Source: an uncultured Lysobacterales bacterium
GTDB lineage: Bacteria > Pseudomonadota > Gammaproteobacteria > Xanthomonadales > SZUA-36
DNA: 9,013 nt
Assembly: GCA_937995275.1 (NCBI GenBank)
Contig: CALKKN010000346.1
Span: 1-9,013, forward strand
Reading direction: 5' to 3'
Part shown: positions 1 to 6,745 of the stretch, piece after piece
Numbering within the stretch: the first letter of the stretch is position 1
Layout: each line of letters opens with the position of its first letter
The notes under the pieces: model-generated
What the model was told of the DNA's origin: nothing
Database searches by the model: none
The model's input: only the letters and a program-made list of their open reading frames with translations
Translations under genes and position numbers: made by a program

Positions 1-207
1 CTGCTGGAGTTCTTCATGGCGCACCAAGGACGCGCCTACAGCCGTTCACAAATTCTTGACCATGTCTGGGGCACCAGCGCGTACCTCGAGGAACGCACCG
101 TCGATGTTCACATCCGGCGCCTGCGCAAGGCGCTCGAACCCTTCGGTACCAGCAGTTACTTGCAGACCGTACGGGGCCATGGCTATCGTTTCCTTGCTGC
201 GGACTAG
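1..207 (+). CDS. phoB: PhoB phosphate response regulator, C-terminal DNA-binding part (5' end outside window)
   Basis: This is the last 68 codons of an OmpR/PhoB-family winged-helix response regulator, open from base 1 in frame 1 and ending at TAG 205-207. It would bind Pho boxes and recruit sigma70 RNA polymerase when phosphorylated by PhoR. The visible part covers the recognition helix and wing: [11 protein letters not shown], then [16 protein letters not shown], then [10 protein letters not shown]. These closely match E. coli PhoB from memory, notably the [12 protein letters not shown] recognition helix and the TVRGxGYRF wing. The ATG at 16 is an internal Met, not the start. The receiver domain with its phospho-acceptor Asp lies left of the window. 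phoR follows after 75 bp in the same direction, which supports PhoB over another OmpR-family member. Its promoter is not visible. Confidence 0.93.
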   Translation: MLEFFMAHQGRAYSRSQILDHVWGTSAYLEERTVDVHIRRLRKALEPFGTSSYLQTVRGHGYRFLAAD

Positions 208-240
208 GCCGATCCGTGCATCCACCGCGGAGTCGAGACA

Positions 241-262
241 GCCGCCGCGCTGACGCGGCGGC
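241..262 (+). other. Perfect GC-rich hairpin in the phoB-phoR gap
   Basis: GCCGCCGCG (241-249) and CGCGGCGGC (254-262) are perfect inverted arms of 9 bp around a CTGA loop. The stem is all G-C pairs. No T-tract follows (the next bases are AAGAAACG), so it does not look like an intrinsic terminator. It sits 20 bp before the phoR start. It may act as an mRNA-stabilising or expression-tuning element between the two cistrons, but that is inference. Confidence 0.6.
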
Positions 263-282
263 AAGAAACGGGAAACGAGGCA

Positions 283-1596
283 ATGGCCGTTCGAAATTGG
301 AAAATCCACGCAGGCAGGCTGTTCATGGCCGCGGTTCTGCTTGTTGTTGCCGGATGGCTGAGTGGTTTCGCCTGGCAGCTGCCATTGGTATTCCTGCTGG
401 CCTACCTGGGCTGGCATCTGGCCAATCTGTGGCGTCTGCTTCGCTGGTTGCAGGTTCCCGGTGCCACGGTCCCCGGGAGCTATGGCATCTGGTCGGACAT
501 CTACGAGCGTATCGCGGCGCTCGAAAAGGAGAACCGGCGGCAAAGTGAGCGCTACCGCGGGATGATCGACGAATTCCGACAGCTCACCGATGCCTTCCCG
601 GACGCCACACTGGTCATCGATCGCAACGGCAACATCAACTGGTTCAACCGGGCAGCGACCGGATTGCTGGGGCTGCGCAGCCCGGAGGATCTGGGCAAGC
701 CGGTGACCAACCTGTTGCGCGGTCCGGATTTCGCCAACTGGCTGGCCGTGGAGGACCGGGTCAGGAGCCCGCTCGAAATGCCATCGCCCCGCAGCGACAA
801 CATCTGGCTGAGCGTGAGCGCTTTCGCCTTCCAGGACCAGCAGCGCCTGATCGTCCTGCGTGACAATACGGAGGTCCACAACGTGGAACAGATTCGACGG
901 GATTTCGTCGCGAACATATCCCATGAGCTGCGGACGCCGCTCACTGTCTTGCAGGGCTACCTGGAGCTGCTGAGGGAGCATCGGGCCAGTGACGTAGGCG
1001 ACGCGGTGGACCGAATGCTGACGCAGACCGCACAGATGCAGGCACTGCTCGATGACCTTCTGGAGCTCTCCCGCCTTCAAAGCGACGAAGTCCAGGGTGA
1101 GGATGAGGTGGTCGATGTGCCGGCCATGCTCATGCAGCTGAAAGAACAGGCCGATGAACTCAGCCGCGGTAAACACGACATGGAATTCGATGTGGCCGAG
1201 GACCTCTTCCTGTCGGGAATTGCGAGCGACCTCGAAAGCGCCTTCGGCAACCTGCTCTCGAATGCCATCAAGTACACGCCCAAGGGCGGGAAGATCGAAG
1301 TTACTTGGTGCGATGCGGAGACTGGACCGTTACTGGCGGTCCGGGACAGCGGTGTCGGCATCCCGAGCCGCGACATCCCCCGGTTGACCGAGCGATTCTA
1401 CCGCGTCGGTACGGACCGGGCGCGACTGACGGGCGGCACCGGGCTGGGCCTGTCCATCGTCAAGCATGTGCTGAACGCCCACCAGGCCAATCTGGTCATC
1501 GAGAGCGAGCTGGGCGAGGGCAGTTGCTTCAGCTGTGCGTTTCCGCGCGACCGGCGCCGGGAACGGCCAGTCGACGACCAGCAGACTGCGCTGTAA
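283..1596 (+). CDS. phoR: PhoR phosphate-regulon sensor histidine kinase
   Basis: A 437-residue membrane sensor kinase, close to the 431 residues of E. coli PhoR. It would phosphorylate PhoB under phosphate limitation and dephosphorylate it in excess, with signal input from Pst and PhoU. Two hydrophobic segments (about residues 13-30 and 32-50) with almost no periplasmic loop are typical of PhoR. A PAS domain follows (about 97-195). The dimerisation domain has the phospho-acceptor His214 in NISHELRTPL. The ATPase domain shows the N box (NLLSNAIKYTP, Asn327), G1 (DSGVGIP, 355-361), F box (ERFYRV, 370-375) and G2 (GGTGLGLS, 384-391), so all catalytic boxes are intact. The ATG at 283 has GGGA at 270-273 as a weak ribosome site; GAGG at 277-280 is too close. 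A start at Met15 would cut into the first membrane helix, so 283 is preferred. The stop codon lies inside the Pho box of pstS. Confidence 0.95.
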   Translation: MAVRNWKIHAGRLFMAAVLLVVAGWLSGFAWQLPLVFLLAYLGWHLANLWRLLRWLQVPGATVPGSYGIWSDIYERIAALEKENRRQSERYRGMIDEFRQLTDAFPDATLVIDRNGNINWFNRAATGLLGLRSPEDLGKPVTNLLRGPDFANWLAVEDRVRSPLEMPSPRSDNIWLSVSAFAFQDQQRLIVLRDNTEVHNVEQIRRDFVANISHELRTPLTVLQGYLELLREHRASDVGDAVDRMLTQTAQMQALLDDLLELSRLQSDEVQGEDEVVDVPAMLMQLKEQADELSRGKHDMEFDVAEDLFLSGIASDLESAFGNLLSNAIKYTPKGGKIEVTWCDAETGPLLAVRDSGVGIPSRDIPRLTERFYRVGTDRARLTGGTGLGLSIVKHVLNAHQANLVIESELGEGSCFSCAFPRDRRRERPVDDQQTAL

Positions 1597-1624
1597 CGAA
1601 ACTGTCATCCGGGAAACCTACCAT
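1591..1624 (+). promoter_or_regulatory. Pho box and -10 of the pstS promoter
   Basis: CTGTAAC (1591-1597), a 4-bp GAAA spacer and CTGTCAT (1602-1608) form a near-consensus 7-4-7 Pho box (consensus half-site CTGTCAT). Ten bases later comes TACCAT (1619-1624), a 4/6 match to the sigma70 -10. This is the layout of PhoB-activated promoters, where the Pho box replaces the -35. The predicted start of transcription is near 1631, giving a leader of about 52 bases before pstS. The first half-site overlaps the last codons and TAA stop (1594-1596) of phoR. Confidence 0.82.
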
Positions 1625-1660
1625 GTGGGGCGCCCGGCCAAGCCAACTGCGCCGGACATG
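1622..1660. repeat. Imperfect inverted repeat over the pstS -10/start region
   Basis: CATGTGGGGCGC (1622-1633) and GCGCCGGACATG (1649-1660) pair as 5 bp, a 2x2 G/G mismatch, then 5 bp, around a 15-base centre. It overlaps the last three bases of the -10 and the predicted start site near 1631, so only part could fold in the transcript. It could be an operator-like site or chance in GC-rich DNA. Confidence 0.35.
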
Positions 1661-1682
1661 ATGCATCTCAGGAGATCAGTTC

Positions 1683-2654
1683 ATGACATTCCACATCCCA
1701 AGAACCCTGGCAGCCGCCCTGCTCTTGGTCCTGCCCGCCCATCTGACGGCGCAGGTCGCGGTGGACGAAGCGCTCCCCGTCTACGAGAAGACCAGCGGCG
1801 TGTCGGGCAATCTTTCCAGCGTCGGCTCGGACACTCTGGCCAACCTCATGACCCTGTGGGCGGAGGAATTCAAGCGCACCTACCCGAATGTCAATGTTCA
1901 GATCCAGGCAGCAGGGTCTTCGACCGCGCCCCCTGCCCTCACGGAGGGGACTTCCAACCTCGGCCCTATGAGCCGCCTGATGAAAGACAACGAGGTACAG
2001 GCCTTCGAGCAAAGGCACGGCTATAAGCCCACCCCGATTGCGGTGGCCATCGATGCCCTGGCCGTGTTCGTGCACAAGGACAACCCCATCGAGGGGCTCA
2101 CCCTGCCGCAGACCGACGCGATCTTTTCGTCGACCCGGACCTGCGGCGGCAGCGAGGATATCGCCAACTGGGGCCAGCTCGGCCTCGGCGGGGCGTGGGC
2201 CTCACGCGGGATACAGCTGTATGGCCGCAATTCGGTTTCCGGAACCTACGGCTATTTCAAGCAACATGCGCTGTGCAAGGGTGATTTCAGAAATACCGTG
2301 AACGAGCAGCCGGGATCGGCCTCGGTCGTGCAGTCGGTCAGCGCTTCCCTGAACGGCATCGGCTACTCGGGCATCGGCTACACGACGTCTTCGGTGCGGG
2401 CCGTGCCGCTGGCCAGCGAGCCGGGCAAACCATACGTCGACGCCACCCCGGAAAACGCTATCAACGGCCGTTATCCACTGGCGCGTTTTCTCTACGTTTA
2501 CGTCAACAAGGAACCCGGCAAGGAACTGGACCCGATCACGCTCCAGTTCATTACCCTGGTGCTTTCACAGCAGGGCCAGGAGGTCGTCATCAAGGACGGC
2601 TACATTCCCTTGCCGGCAACCGTCGCCGAGCGGGAATTGGCCCGCATCAACTGA
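1683..2654 (+). CDS. pstS: PstS-family periplasmic phosphate-binding protein
   Basis: A 323-residue solute-binding protein of the PstS/PBP-like family that would capture phosphate in the periplasm and deliver it to a PstCAB transporter. A Sec signal peptide is visible (Arg7, hydrophobic 9-18, likely cleavage after Ala23 in LTA-Q). Candidate ligand loops are VGSDT (47-51), AGSST (77-81) and GRNSVSGT (181-188). The R-x3-S-G-T spacing (Arg182, Ser186, Gly187, Thr188) equals Arg135/Ser139-Gly140-Thr141 of E. coli PstS. Where E. coli has Ser-Asp56, this protein reads GPMSRLM, apparently Arg98. Cys154 and Cys198 are the only cysteines and could form a periplasmic disulfide. The start is supported by AGGAG at 1670-1674, 8 bases upstream. 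It has its own Pho box. No pstCAB or phoU follows; the next gene is a porin. A related periplasmic anion-binding role is possible, but the context favours phosphate. Confidence 0.9.
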   Translation: MTFHIPRTLAAALLLVLPAHLTAQVAVDEALPVYEKTSGVSGNLSSVGSDTLANLMTLWAEEFKRTYPNVNVQIQAAGSSTAPPALTEGTSNLGPMSRLMKDNEVQAFEQRHGYKPTPIAVAIDALAVFVHKDNPIEGLTLPQTDAIFSSTRTCGGSEDIANWGQLGLGGAWASRGIQLYGRNSVSGTYGYFKQHALCKGDFRNTVNEQPGSASVVQSVSASLNGIGYSGIGYTTSSVRAVPLASEPGKPYVDATPENAINGRYPLARFLYVYVNKEPGKELDPITLQFITLVLSQQGQEVVIKDGYIPLPATVAERELARIN

Positions 2655-2674
2655 CTATTCACGCCTGACGGTCA

Positions 2675-2701
2675 CCCACCCCGGGGATCCCTCGGGGTGG
2701 G
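2675..2701 (+). terminator. Hairpin after pstS, poor U-tract
   Basis: CCCACCCCG (2675-2683) pairs with CGGGGTGGG (2693-2701). The stem can extend inward by a G-T, G-C, G-C to a 3-base loop (ATC), for 12 pairs. It starts 20 bp after the pstS stop. The downstream bases CTTGTCAC hold few T residues, so it may be a weak terminator or a 3' end-protecting structure that lets some transcripts into the porin gene. Confidence 0.6.
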
Positions 2702-2732
2702 CTTGTCACATTCGGCGATGAGCACATCAAGA

Positions 2733-2777
2733 CTGTCGCGAAATCGTCATCTATCTGTCACATCTTTGAAATAAACT
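2733..2777 (+). promoter_or_regulatory. Pho box with three half-sites and -10 of the porin promoter
   Basis: Three 7-bp PhoB half-sites lie in exact 11-bp phase: CTGTCGC (2733-2739), TCGTCAT (2744-2750) and CTGTCAC (2755-2761), separated by A/T-leaning 4-bp spacers GAAA and CTAT. TAAACT (2772-2777) begins 10 bp after the last half-site and fits a -10 hexamer. The spacing is the same as at the pstS promoter in this window. Transcription should begin near 2784, about 49 bases before the porin ATG. The outer half-sites match consensus best; the middle one is weaker. Confidence 0.8.
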
Positions 2778-2832
2778 CCGCCGCGATGGTGATGCCGCAT
2801 GCCGCACGCCACGCAACGATGGAGAAGACAAG

Positions 2833-4152
2833 ATGAGAGCAGCCGCAGCCCTGCTGGCCCTTGCACTATTCGCAACCGCCATCCCGGCGGCCGCACAGGT
2901 CAGCGATGATGAAATCCAGGCCATGCGTTCGCAGATCGAAATGCTGACCAGGCGCCTGGACGAACTGGAGAAGCAGAACCAGGCGATGGCCCGGTCGCTG
3001 CAGGAGCGCGAGGCGCCCGCCGCCGTCGCTGACGCCGGCGCCGGGCAGACCGCGGTCATCAGCGATGCGGCCCTGGAGGAGAGGATCGACCAGGCGGTCG
3101 ACGTGCGGGTCGACGAGCGCATGGCCGCCGTCTCGTGGGCCGAGCGGGTGCGCTGGAAAGGAGACTTCCGCTACCGCTACGAGAACATCGACGAGGAAGG
3201 CAAGGACGGCCGCAACCGCAGCCGGATCCGTGCACGCACCAACCTGGAAGCTCAGGTCTCACCCACACTGGACGTGGGCGTGGGCCTGGCCACGGGCGGC
3301 GACGACCCCGTCTCCTCCAACCAGACCATCGGCGGCGGCGGCAGCAGCAAGGACATCAAGATCGACCTGGCCTATTTCGACTGGTCCGGCCTGCAGGACA
3401 CGAATATCGTTGGCGGCAAGTTCAAGAACTTCCTGGTCAGGCCCGAAAAGAGAGGGCTGATATGGGACAGTGACTGGCGGCCCGAAGGACTCGGCATTGT
3501 CTGGGACAACGGCACGTTCTTCGCTCATGGCCTGGGAACCTGGCTGGAAGGCGACAGCAAGAATCGCACCCAGTTTTCCTGGGTCGTCCAGGGTGGTGTG
3601 AATCTCGACGTGGGTGAAACCGGGCAGCTGAAATTCGGCGCCGGCTACAACCAGTTCGATATCGCAGGCAGGACCCCGCTGTTCGGAGACCCCGAGGATT
3701 TCTACGGCAACAGCTTCGTTTTCGATCCGGTGGCAAAGCAAAACGTCTTCGAGCATAACTACAGGCAGTACCAGCTGTTCGCCGGCTACAAATTCAAACT
3801 GGGCGGAAGATCGCTGTCGCTGTTCGCCGACTATACCCAGAACACCGAAGTCAGCGAGAACGACACGGCATACCTGATCGGCGCCAAGTACGGCTCGGCC
3901 AAGGACAAGGGCGACTGGGACTTCATCTACTTCTATGAGCGGATCGAGGCCGATTCGACCGTGGGCCTGCTGGCTGACTCGGATTTCGGCGGCGGCGGGA
4001 CCGATTCCAAGGGCCACGCCTTCATCGGCACCTATGCCTTCCACAAGGCCTGGTATTTCAGGGCGACGTATTTCCTCAACGAGATCAAGCTCGCCTCGGG
4101 TAATCCCAGGGACTACGACCGCCTGATGCTGGACCTGGCTTTCAAGTTCTGA
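2833..4152 (+). CDS. Putative porin (Porin_5-type outer-membrane beta-barrel), Pho-box controlled
   Basis: A 439-residue outer-membrane protein. The signal peptide is clear (MRAAAALLALALF, cleavage after Ala21 in AAA-Q). Residues about 24-62 are a heptad-rich coiled coil (IQAMRSQIEMLTRRLDELEK), as in trimeric porins. A second charged helix follows (about 77-100). The barrel starts near WKGDFRYRYENID (about 112) and runs to a C-terminal Phe (LMLDLAFKF), the Bam recognition signature. Segments RNRSRIRARTNLEAQV, VGLATGGDDPVSSNQT, DLAYFDW, GGKFKNF and GLIWDSDWRPEGL resemble the 'putative porin' Porin_5 family as I remember it. It lacks the GGRLQ-type barrel start I associate with OprP/OprO phosphate porins. 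The ATG has GGAG at 2821-2824, 8 bases upstream. The three-site Pho box suggests induction on phosphate starvation. Phosphate or polyphosphate passage is inference; the substrate is unknown. Confidence 0.85.
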   Translation: MRAAAALLALALFATAIPAAAQVSDDEIQAMRSQIEMLTRRLDELEKQNQAMARSLQEREAPAAVADAGAGQTAVISDAALEERIDQAVDVRVDERMAAVSWAERVRWKGDFRYRYENIDEEGKDGRNRSRIRARTNLEAQVSPTLDVGVGLATGGDDPVSSNQTIGGGGSSKDIKIDLAYFDWSGLQDTNIVGGKFKNFLVRPEKRGLIWDSDWRPEGLGIVWDNGTFFAHGLGTWLEGDSKNRTQFSWVVQGGVNLDVGETGQLKFGAGYNQFDIAGRTPLFGDPEDFYGNSFVFDPVAKQNVFEHNYRQYQLFAGYKFKLGGRSLSLFADYTQNTEVSENDTAYLIGAKYGSAKDKGDWDFIYFYERIEADSTVGLLADSDFGGGGTDSKGHAFIGTYAFHKAWYFRATYFLNEIKLASGNPRDYDRLMLDLAFKF

Positions 4153-4184
4153 CCGGCTGGAAAACCCCGGAAAATGATCCCTCG

Positions 4185-4214
4185 AGCGGGCCGGAGCACC
4201 GGCCCGCTTTTTTT
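4185..4214 (+). terminator. Strong intrinsic terminator after the porin gene
   Basis: AGCGGGCCGG (4185-4194) pairs with CCGGCCCGCT (4199-4208) around the 4-base loop AGCA, followed by seven T residues (4208-4214). It begins 33 bp after the porin stop and should end the Pho-controlled transcript before ppx. Confidence 0.92.
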
Positions 4215-4224
4215 CTGCCTGGGC

Positions 4225-4230
4225 TAGAAT
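4225..4230 (+). promoter_or_regulatory. Candidate -10 for ppx-epmA
   Basis: TAGAAT (4225-4230) matches the -10 consensus at 5 of 6 positions and lies 9 bp before the ppx ATG. No TTGACA-like -35 is found 15-18 bp upstream, where the terminator stem lies, and there is no extended TG. If used, transcription would start about 3 bases before the ATG, giving a near-leaderless mRNA. This is weak evidence. Confidence 0.25.
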
Positions 4231-4239
4231 AGGCGCTTG

Positions 4240-5748
4240 ATGAATACCGCCGAAAGAACCAATACCTTCGCCGCAGTCGATTTGGGGAGCAACAGCTTCC
4301 ACCTGCTGGTGGCGCGTCGCGACCACGGTGAACTGCGGGTTCTGGACCGGATCAAGGACATGGTCCGGTTGGGCGGAGGACTGGATTCCGAGGGGCAACT
4401 GGATCCAGCCGTGCAGGACCGCGCTTTCGCCAGCCTGGCCCGCTTCGGACAGCGCATACGGGGTATCCCGCAGGACAATCTGCGGGCCGTCGGCACCCAG
4501 ACCTTCCGGCGGATGAAAAACGCCAACGCATTCCTGATGATCGCGGAGACAGCGCTGGGCTGCAGCATCGACATCGTCGCCGGCCGCGAAGAGGCCCGGC
4601 TGATTTATCTCGGTGTCATCCAGGGCGTGGCCGGACGCGACGATCGCCGCCTGGTGATCGACATCGGCGGCGGCAGCACCGAACTGGTCATCGGCCAGGG
4701 CTCGCAACCGCTGGAAATGGAGAGCCTCCAGTATGGCTGCGTCTCGCTGACGCGCCGGTTTTTCGGCGACGGCCGCCTCACGCGCCGCCGCTGGGAAAAA
4801 GCCAGGAGTTCCGTACTGGCCGATCTGCAGGAGTTGCGAACCCGCTACCTGCAGGCCGGCTGGGACACGGCCATCGGTTCCTCCGGAACGATACGCGCCG
4901 TCGAAGAGATCTGCCGGCGCCTCGGCTGGGTGGAACGCGATATCAGTGCGGATGCCCTGCAGATGCTGGGCGACCGCCTGCTGCAGTTCGACACCATCGA
5001 CGCGGTCAGCCTGCCCGGCCTGTCCGACCGCCGCCATCCCGTGCTGGCGGGCGGCCTGGTCATGCTGCAGGCGTGCTTCGAGGCGCTCGAGATCAGGAAC
5101 CTCAAGGTGTCGCCCTTTGCCCTGCGCGAGGGCGTTCTGCATGACATGCTCGGCCGCATGGAGCACCAGGACCCGCGCGAGAAGACCGTCGAGTCCTTCA
5201 AATCCCGCTACAGCGTGGATCCGGCGCAGGTCGACCGCGTGCGGCGCACTGCGCTGGACGCCTTCGACCGGATAGCCGACGGGATGTTCCTGCGCCCGGC
5301 CCATCGCCAGTTGCTCGGCTGGGCGGCGGACCTGCACGAGGTGGGGCTGAGCGTTTCACACAGCCACTATCAGCAACATTCCGGCTACCTGGTCGAGCAC
5401 TCCGACATGCCCGGGTTCACCCGCCAGGAGCAGATGTTCCTCGCTGCCCTGGTACGCAACCACCGCCGCGCGATCGCGCGCGGATTCGCCGACAAGCTCC
5501 CCACCCGACTGCACGAGCCGCTGCGCATGACCCTGTTGTGCCTGCGATTCGCCTGTGTGCTGTGCCGCAGCCGCGAGGACGCGGCCATCCCGCCCTATCG
5601 CATGACCGCGAGCGATGTCGCGGTGACCGCCGACTTCCCCCGCGAATGGACCGACAGACACCCCTTGACCCTGTTCGACCTGCAGCAGGAATCGAGGGAC
5701 CTGAAGGCCATCGGCCTGGCGATGCGCATCGGGCCGGGGGACGCGTGA
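4240..5748 (+). CDS. ppx: Exopolyphosphatase (Ppx/GppA family)
   Basis: A 502-residue cytosolic enzyme of the Ppx/GppA phosphatase family (E. coli Ppx has 513). It would remove terminal phosphates from polyphosphate. The ASKHA N-terminal half shows the phosphate-1 loop AVDLGSNSFHLLVA (Asp14), GTQTFRR (85-91), the acidic pair in GREEARLIYLGV (Glu117/Glu118, matching the catalytic Glu region of E. coli Ppx) and the phosphate-2 loop VIDIGGGSTELVIG (Asp141). The C-terminal HD-like domain contains LHEVGLSVSHSHYQQHSGYLV and LVRNHRRAIARG. I chose ATG 4240; an adjoining in-frame TTG at 4237 would add one residue. AGG at 4231-4233 is the only ribosome-site-like match, 6 bases upstream. GppA-type pppGpp hydrolysis cannot be excluded, but the phosphate genes next door favour Ppx. 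The stop overlaps the start of epmA. Confidence 0.93.
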   Translation: MNTAERTNTFAAVDLGSNSFHLLVARRDHGELRVLDRIKDMVRLGGGLDSEGQLDPAVQDRAFASLARFGQRIRGIPQDNLRAVGTQTFRRMKNANAFLMIAETALGCSIDIVAGREEARLIYLGVIQGVAGRDDRRLVIDIGGGSTELVIGQGSQPLEMESLQYGCVSLTRRFFGDGRLTRRRWEKARSSVLADLQELRTRYLQAGWDTAIGSSGTIRAVEEICRRLGWVERDISADALQMLGDRLLQFDTIDAVSLPGLSDRRHPVLAGGLVMLQACFEALEIRNLKVSPFALREGVLHDMLGRMEHQDPREKTVESFKSRYSVDPAQVDRVRRTALDAFDRIADGMFLRPAHRQLLGWAADLHEVGLSVSHSHYQQHSGYLVEHSDMPGFTRQEQMFLAALVRNHRRAIARGFADKLPTRLHEPLRMTLLCLRFACVLCRSREDAAIPPYRMTASDVAVTADFPREWTDRHPLTLFDLQQESRDLKAIGLAMRIGPGDA

Positions 5749-6713
5749 GCCCGGCCGGCGAGGAAACCGACTGGCGCCCCGGCGCATCGCGACTTGCCAT
5801 CGAGAAGCGCGCCCGTCTGCTGGCGGATATCCGGGCGTTCATGGATGAACGCGGCGTACTCGAGGTGGAAACGCCCATACTCAGCCGGGCGGGCAGCAGC
5901 GATCCGAACATCCGCAGCATGGTCACGGAGAGCCGGAACCGCCGATACCTGAGGACTTCACCGGAGTATGCATTGAAGCGGCTCCTGGCATCCGGCCACC
6001 AGCAGATCTACGAACTTGGGCGCGTATTCCGCGCCGGCGAATGCGGCCGCCACCACAATCCGGAATTCACGATGCTCGAATGGTATCGGGTGGGAATGGG
6101 TTACCGGGAGATGGCCGCAGAGGTGCTCGAGTTGATCCGCGCCTGCAGTGCCGGTTCCTGCGATGGCTGGCAGGAGCGCTGGTTCAGCTATCGAGAGGTA
6201 TTTATTCAGCAGGTCGGGCTGGACCCCTGGCACTGCACCGAATCTGACCTGGCCGGTTGTGCCGCTGAGCGCGGGATTGCCGCCGGCAACCTCGAGCAGT
6301 CACAGTGGCTTGACCTGCTCTTCGCCGGGGTGGTACAGCCGGCCCTGCCGGGCGAAAGTCTGAACGTCATCCACGATTTCCTGCCCGAACAGGCCGCCCT
6401 CGCTCGCGTCCGCCCCGACGACCCGCCCGTGGCCGAACGATTCGAAGTGTTCATGGGTCAGATGGAACTGGCCAACGGCTATCAGGAACTCACCGACCCC
6501 GATGAGCAGCTGCGCCGGTTCCAGCGCGACAACCGAACGCGCGAATTACTCGGTGAGGACGTGGCCCCGATCGATAAACGGTTGATTGCCGCCCTGCGGC
6601 ACGGCCTGCCCGACTGCAGCGGCGTAGCGCTGGGCTTGGACCGCCTGTTGATGTCGATGCTGAAGCTCGAACACATGGGCGCCGTCCTGGCCTTCGACGC
6701 TGAGCGCGCCTGA
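5745..6713 (+). CDS. epmA: EF-P-(R)-beta-lysine ligase EpmA (GenX/PoxA)
   Basis: A 322-residue truncated lysyl-tRNA-synthetase paralogue (E. coli EpmA 325). It would activate (R)-beta-lysine with ATP and join it to a conserved lysine of elongation factor P, helping ribosomes through polyproline stretches. Class II synthetase motifs are visible: motif 1 around FMDERGVLEVETP (32-44), motif 2 with RVFRAGECGRHHNPEFTMLEWYR (93-115) and motif 3 CSGVALGLDRLLM (291-303). No anticodon-binding domain precedes the core, which separates it from LysS. Ala295 in GVALGLDR stands where LysRS has Gly, the EpmA-type residue linked to beta-lysine preference. MELANGYQELTDPDEQ (240-255) also matches the family. 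The GTG at 5745 is chosen because the protein then begins like EpmA (ETDWRPGASR), and it overlaps the ppx stop as GTGA, implying translational coupling. The reading frame stays open upstream inside ppx but is not coding there. EpmB and EF-P genes are not in the window. Confidence 0.95.
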   Translation: MSPAGEETDWRPGASRLAIEKRARLLADIRAFMDERGVLEVETPILSRAGSSDPNIRSMVTESRNRRYLRTSPEYALKRLLASGHQQIYELGRVFRAGECGRHHNPEFTMLEWYRVGMGYREMAAEVLELIRACSAGSCDGWQERWFSYREVFIQQVGLDPWHCTESDLAGCAAERGIAAGNLEQSQWLDLLFAGVVQPALPGESLNVIHDFLPEQAALARVRPDDPPVAERFEVFMGQMELANGYQELTDPDEQLRRFQRDNRTRELLGEDVAPIDKRLIAALRHGLPDCSGVALGLDRLLMSMLKLEHMGAVLAFDAERA

Positions 6714-6745
6714 CACCGGCAATTCGCCTGTGCCGATTGTTGCAG

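Noticed and set aside
46..1176. 376-codon minus-strand frame opposite phoB/phoR
   Set aside because: It lies fully under phoB and phoR, whose motifs are intact; low-complexity shadow with no family features.
2703..2709. TTGTCAC, a fourth PhoB-like half-site before the porin
   Set aside because: It is 30 bp from the first phased half-site, not a multiple of 11, and has no partner; likely chance.
3259..5337. Very long minus-strand open frame (692 codons) opposite the porin and ppx genes
   Set aside because: It is antisense to two well-recognised genes and crosses their intergenic terminator. Its translation has no recognisable domain and the skewed composition of a GC-rich shadow frame.
5538..5744. 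N-terminal extension of epmA into ppx
   Set aside because: The open frame upstream of 5745 translates to a shadow of ppx and does not resemble EpmA; the GTG start at 5745 gives the family's normal length.
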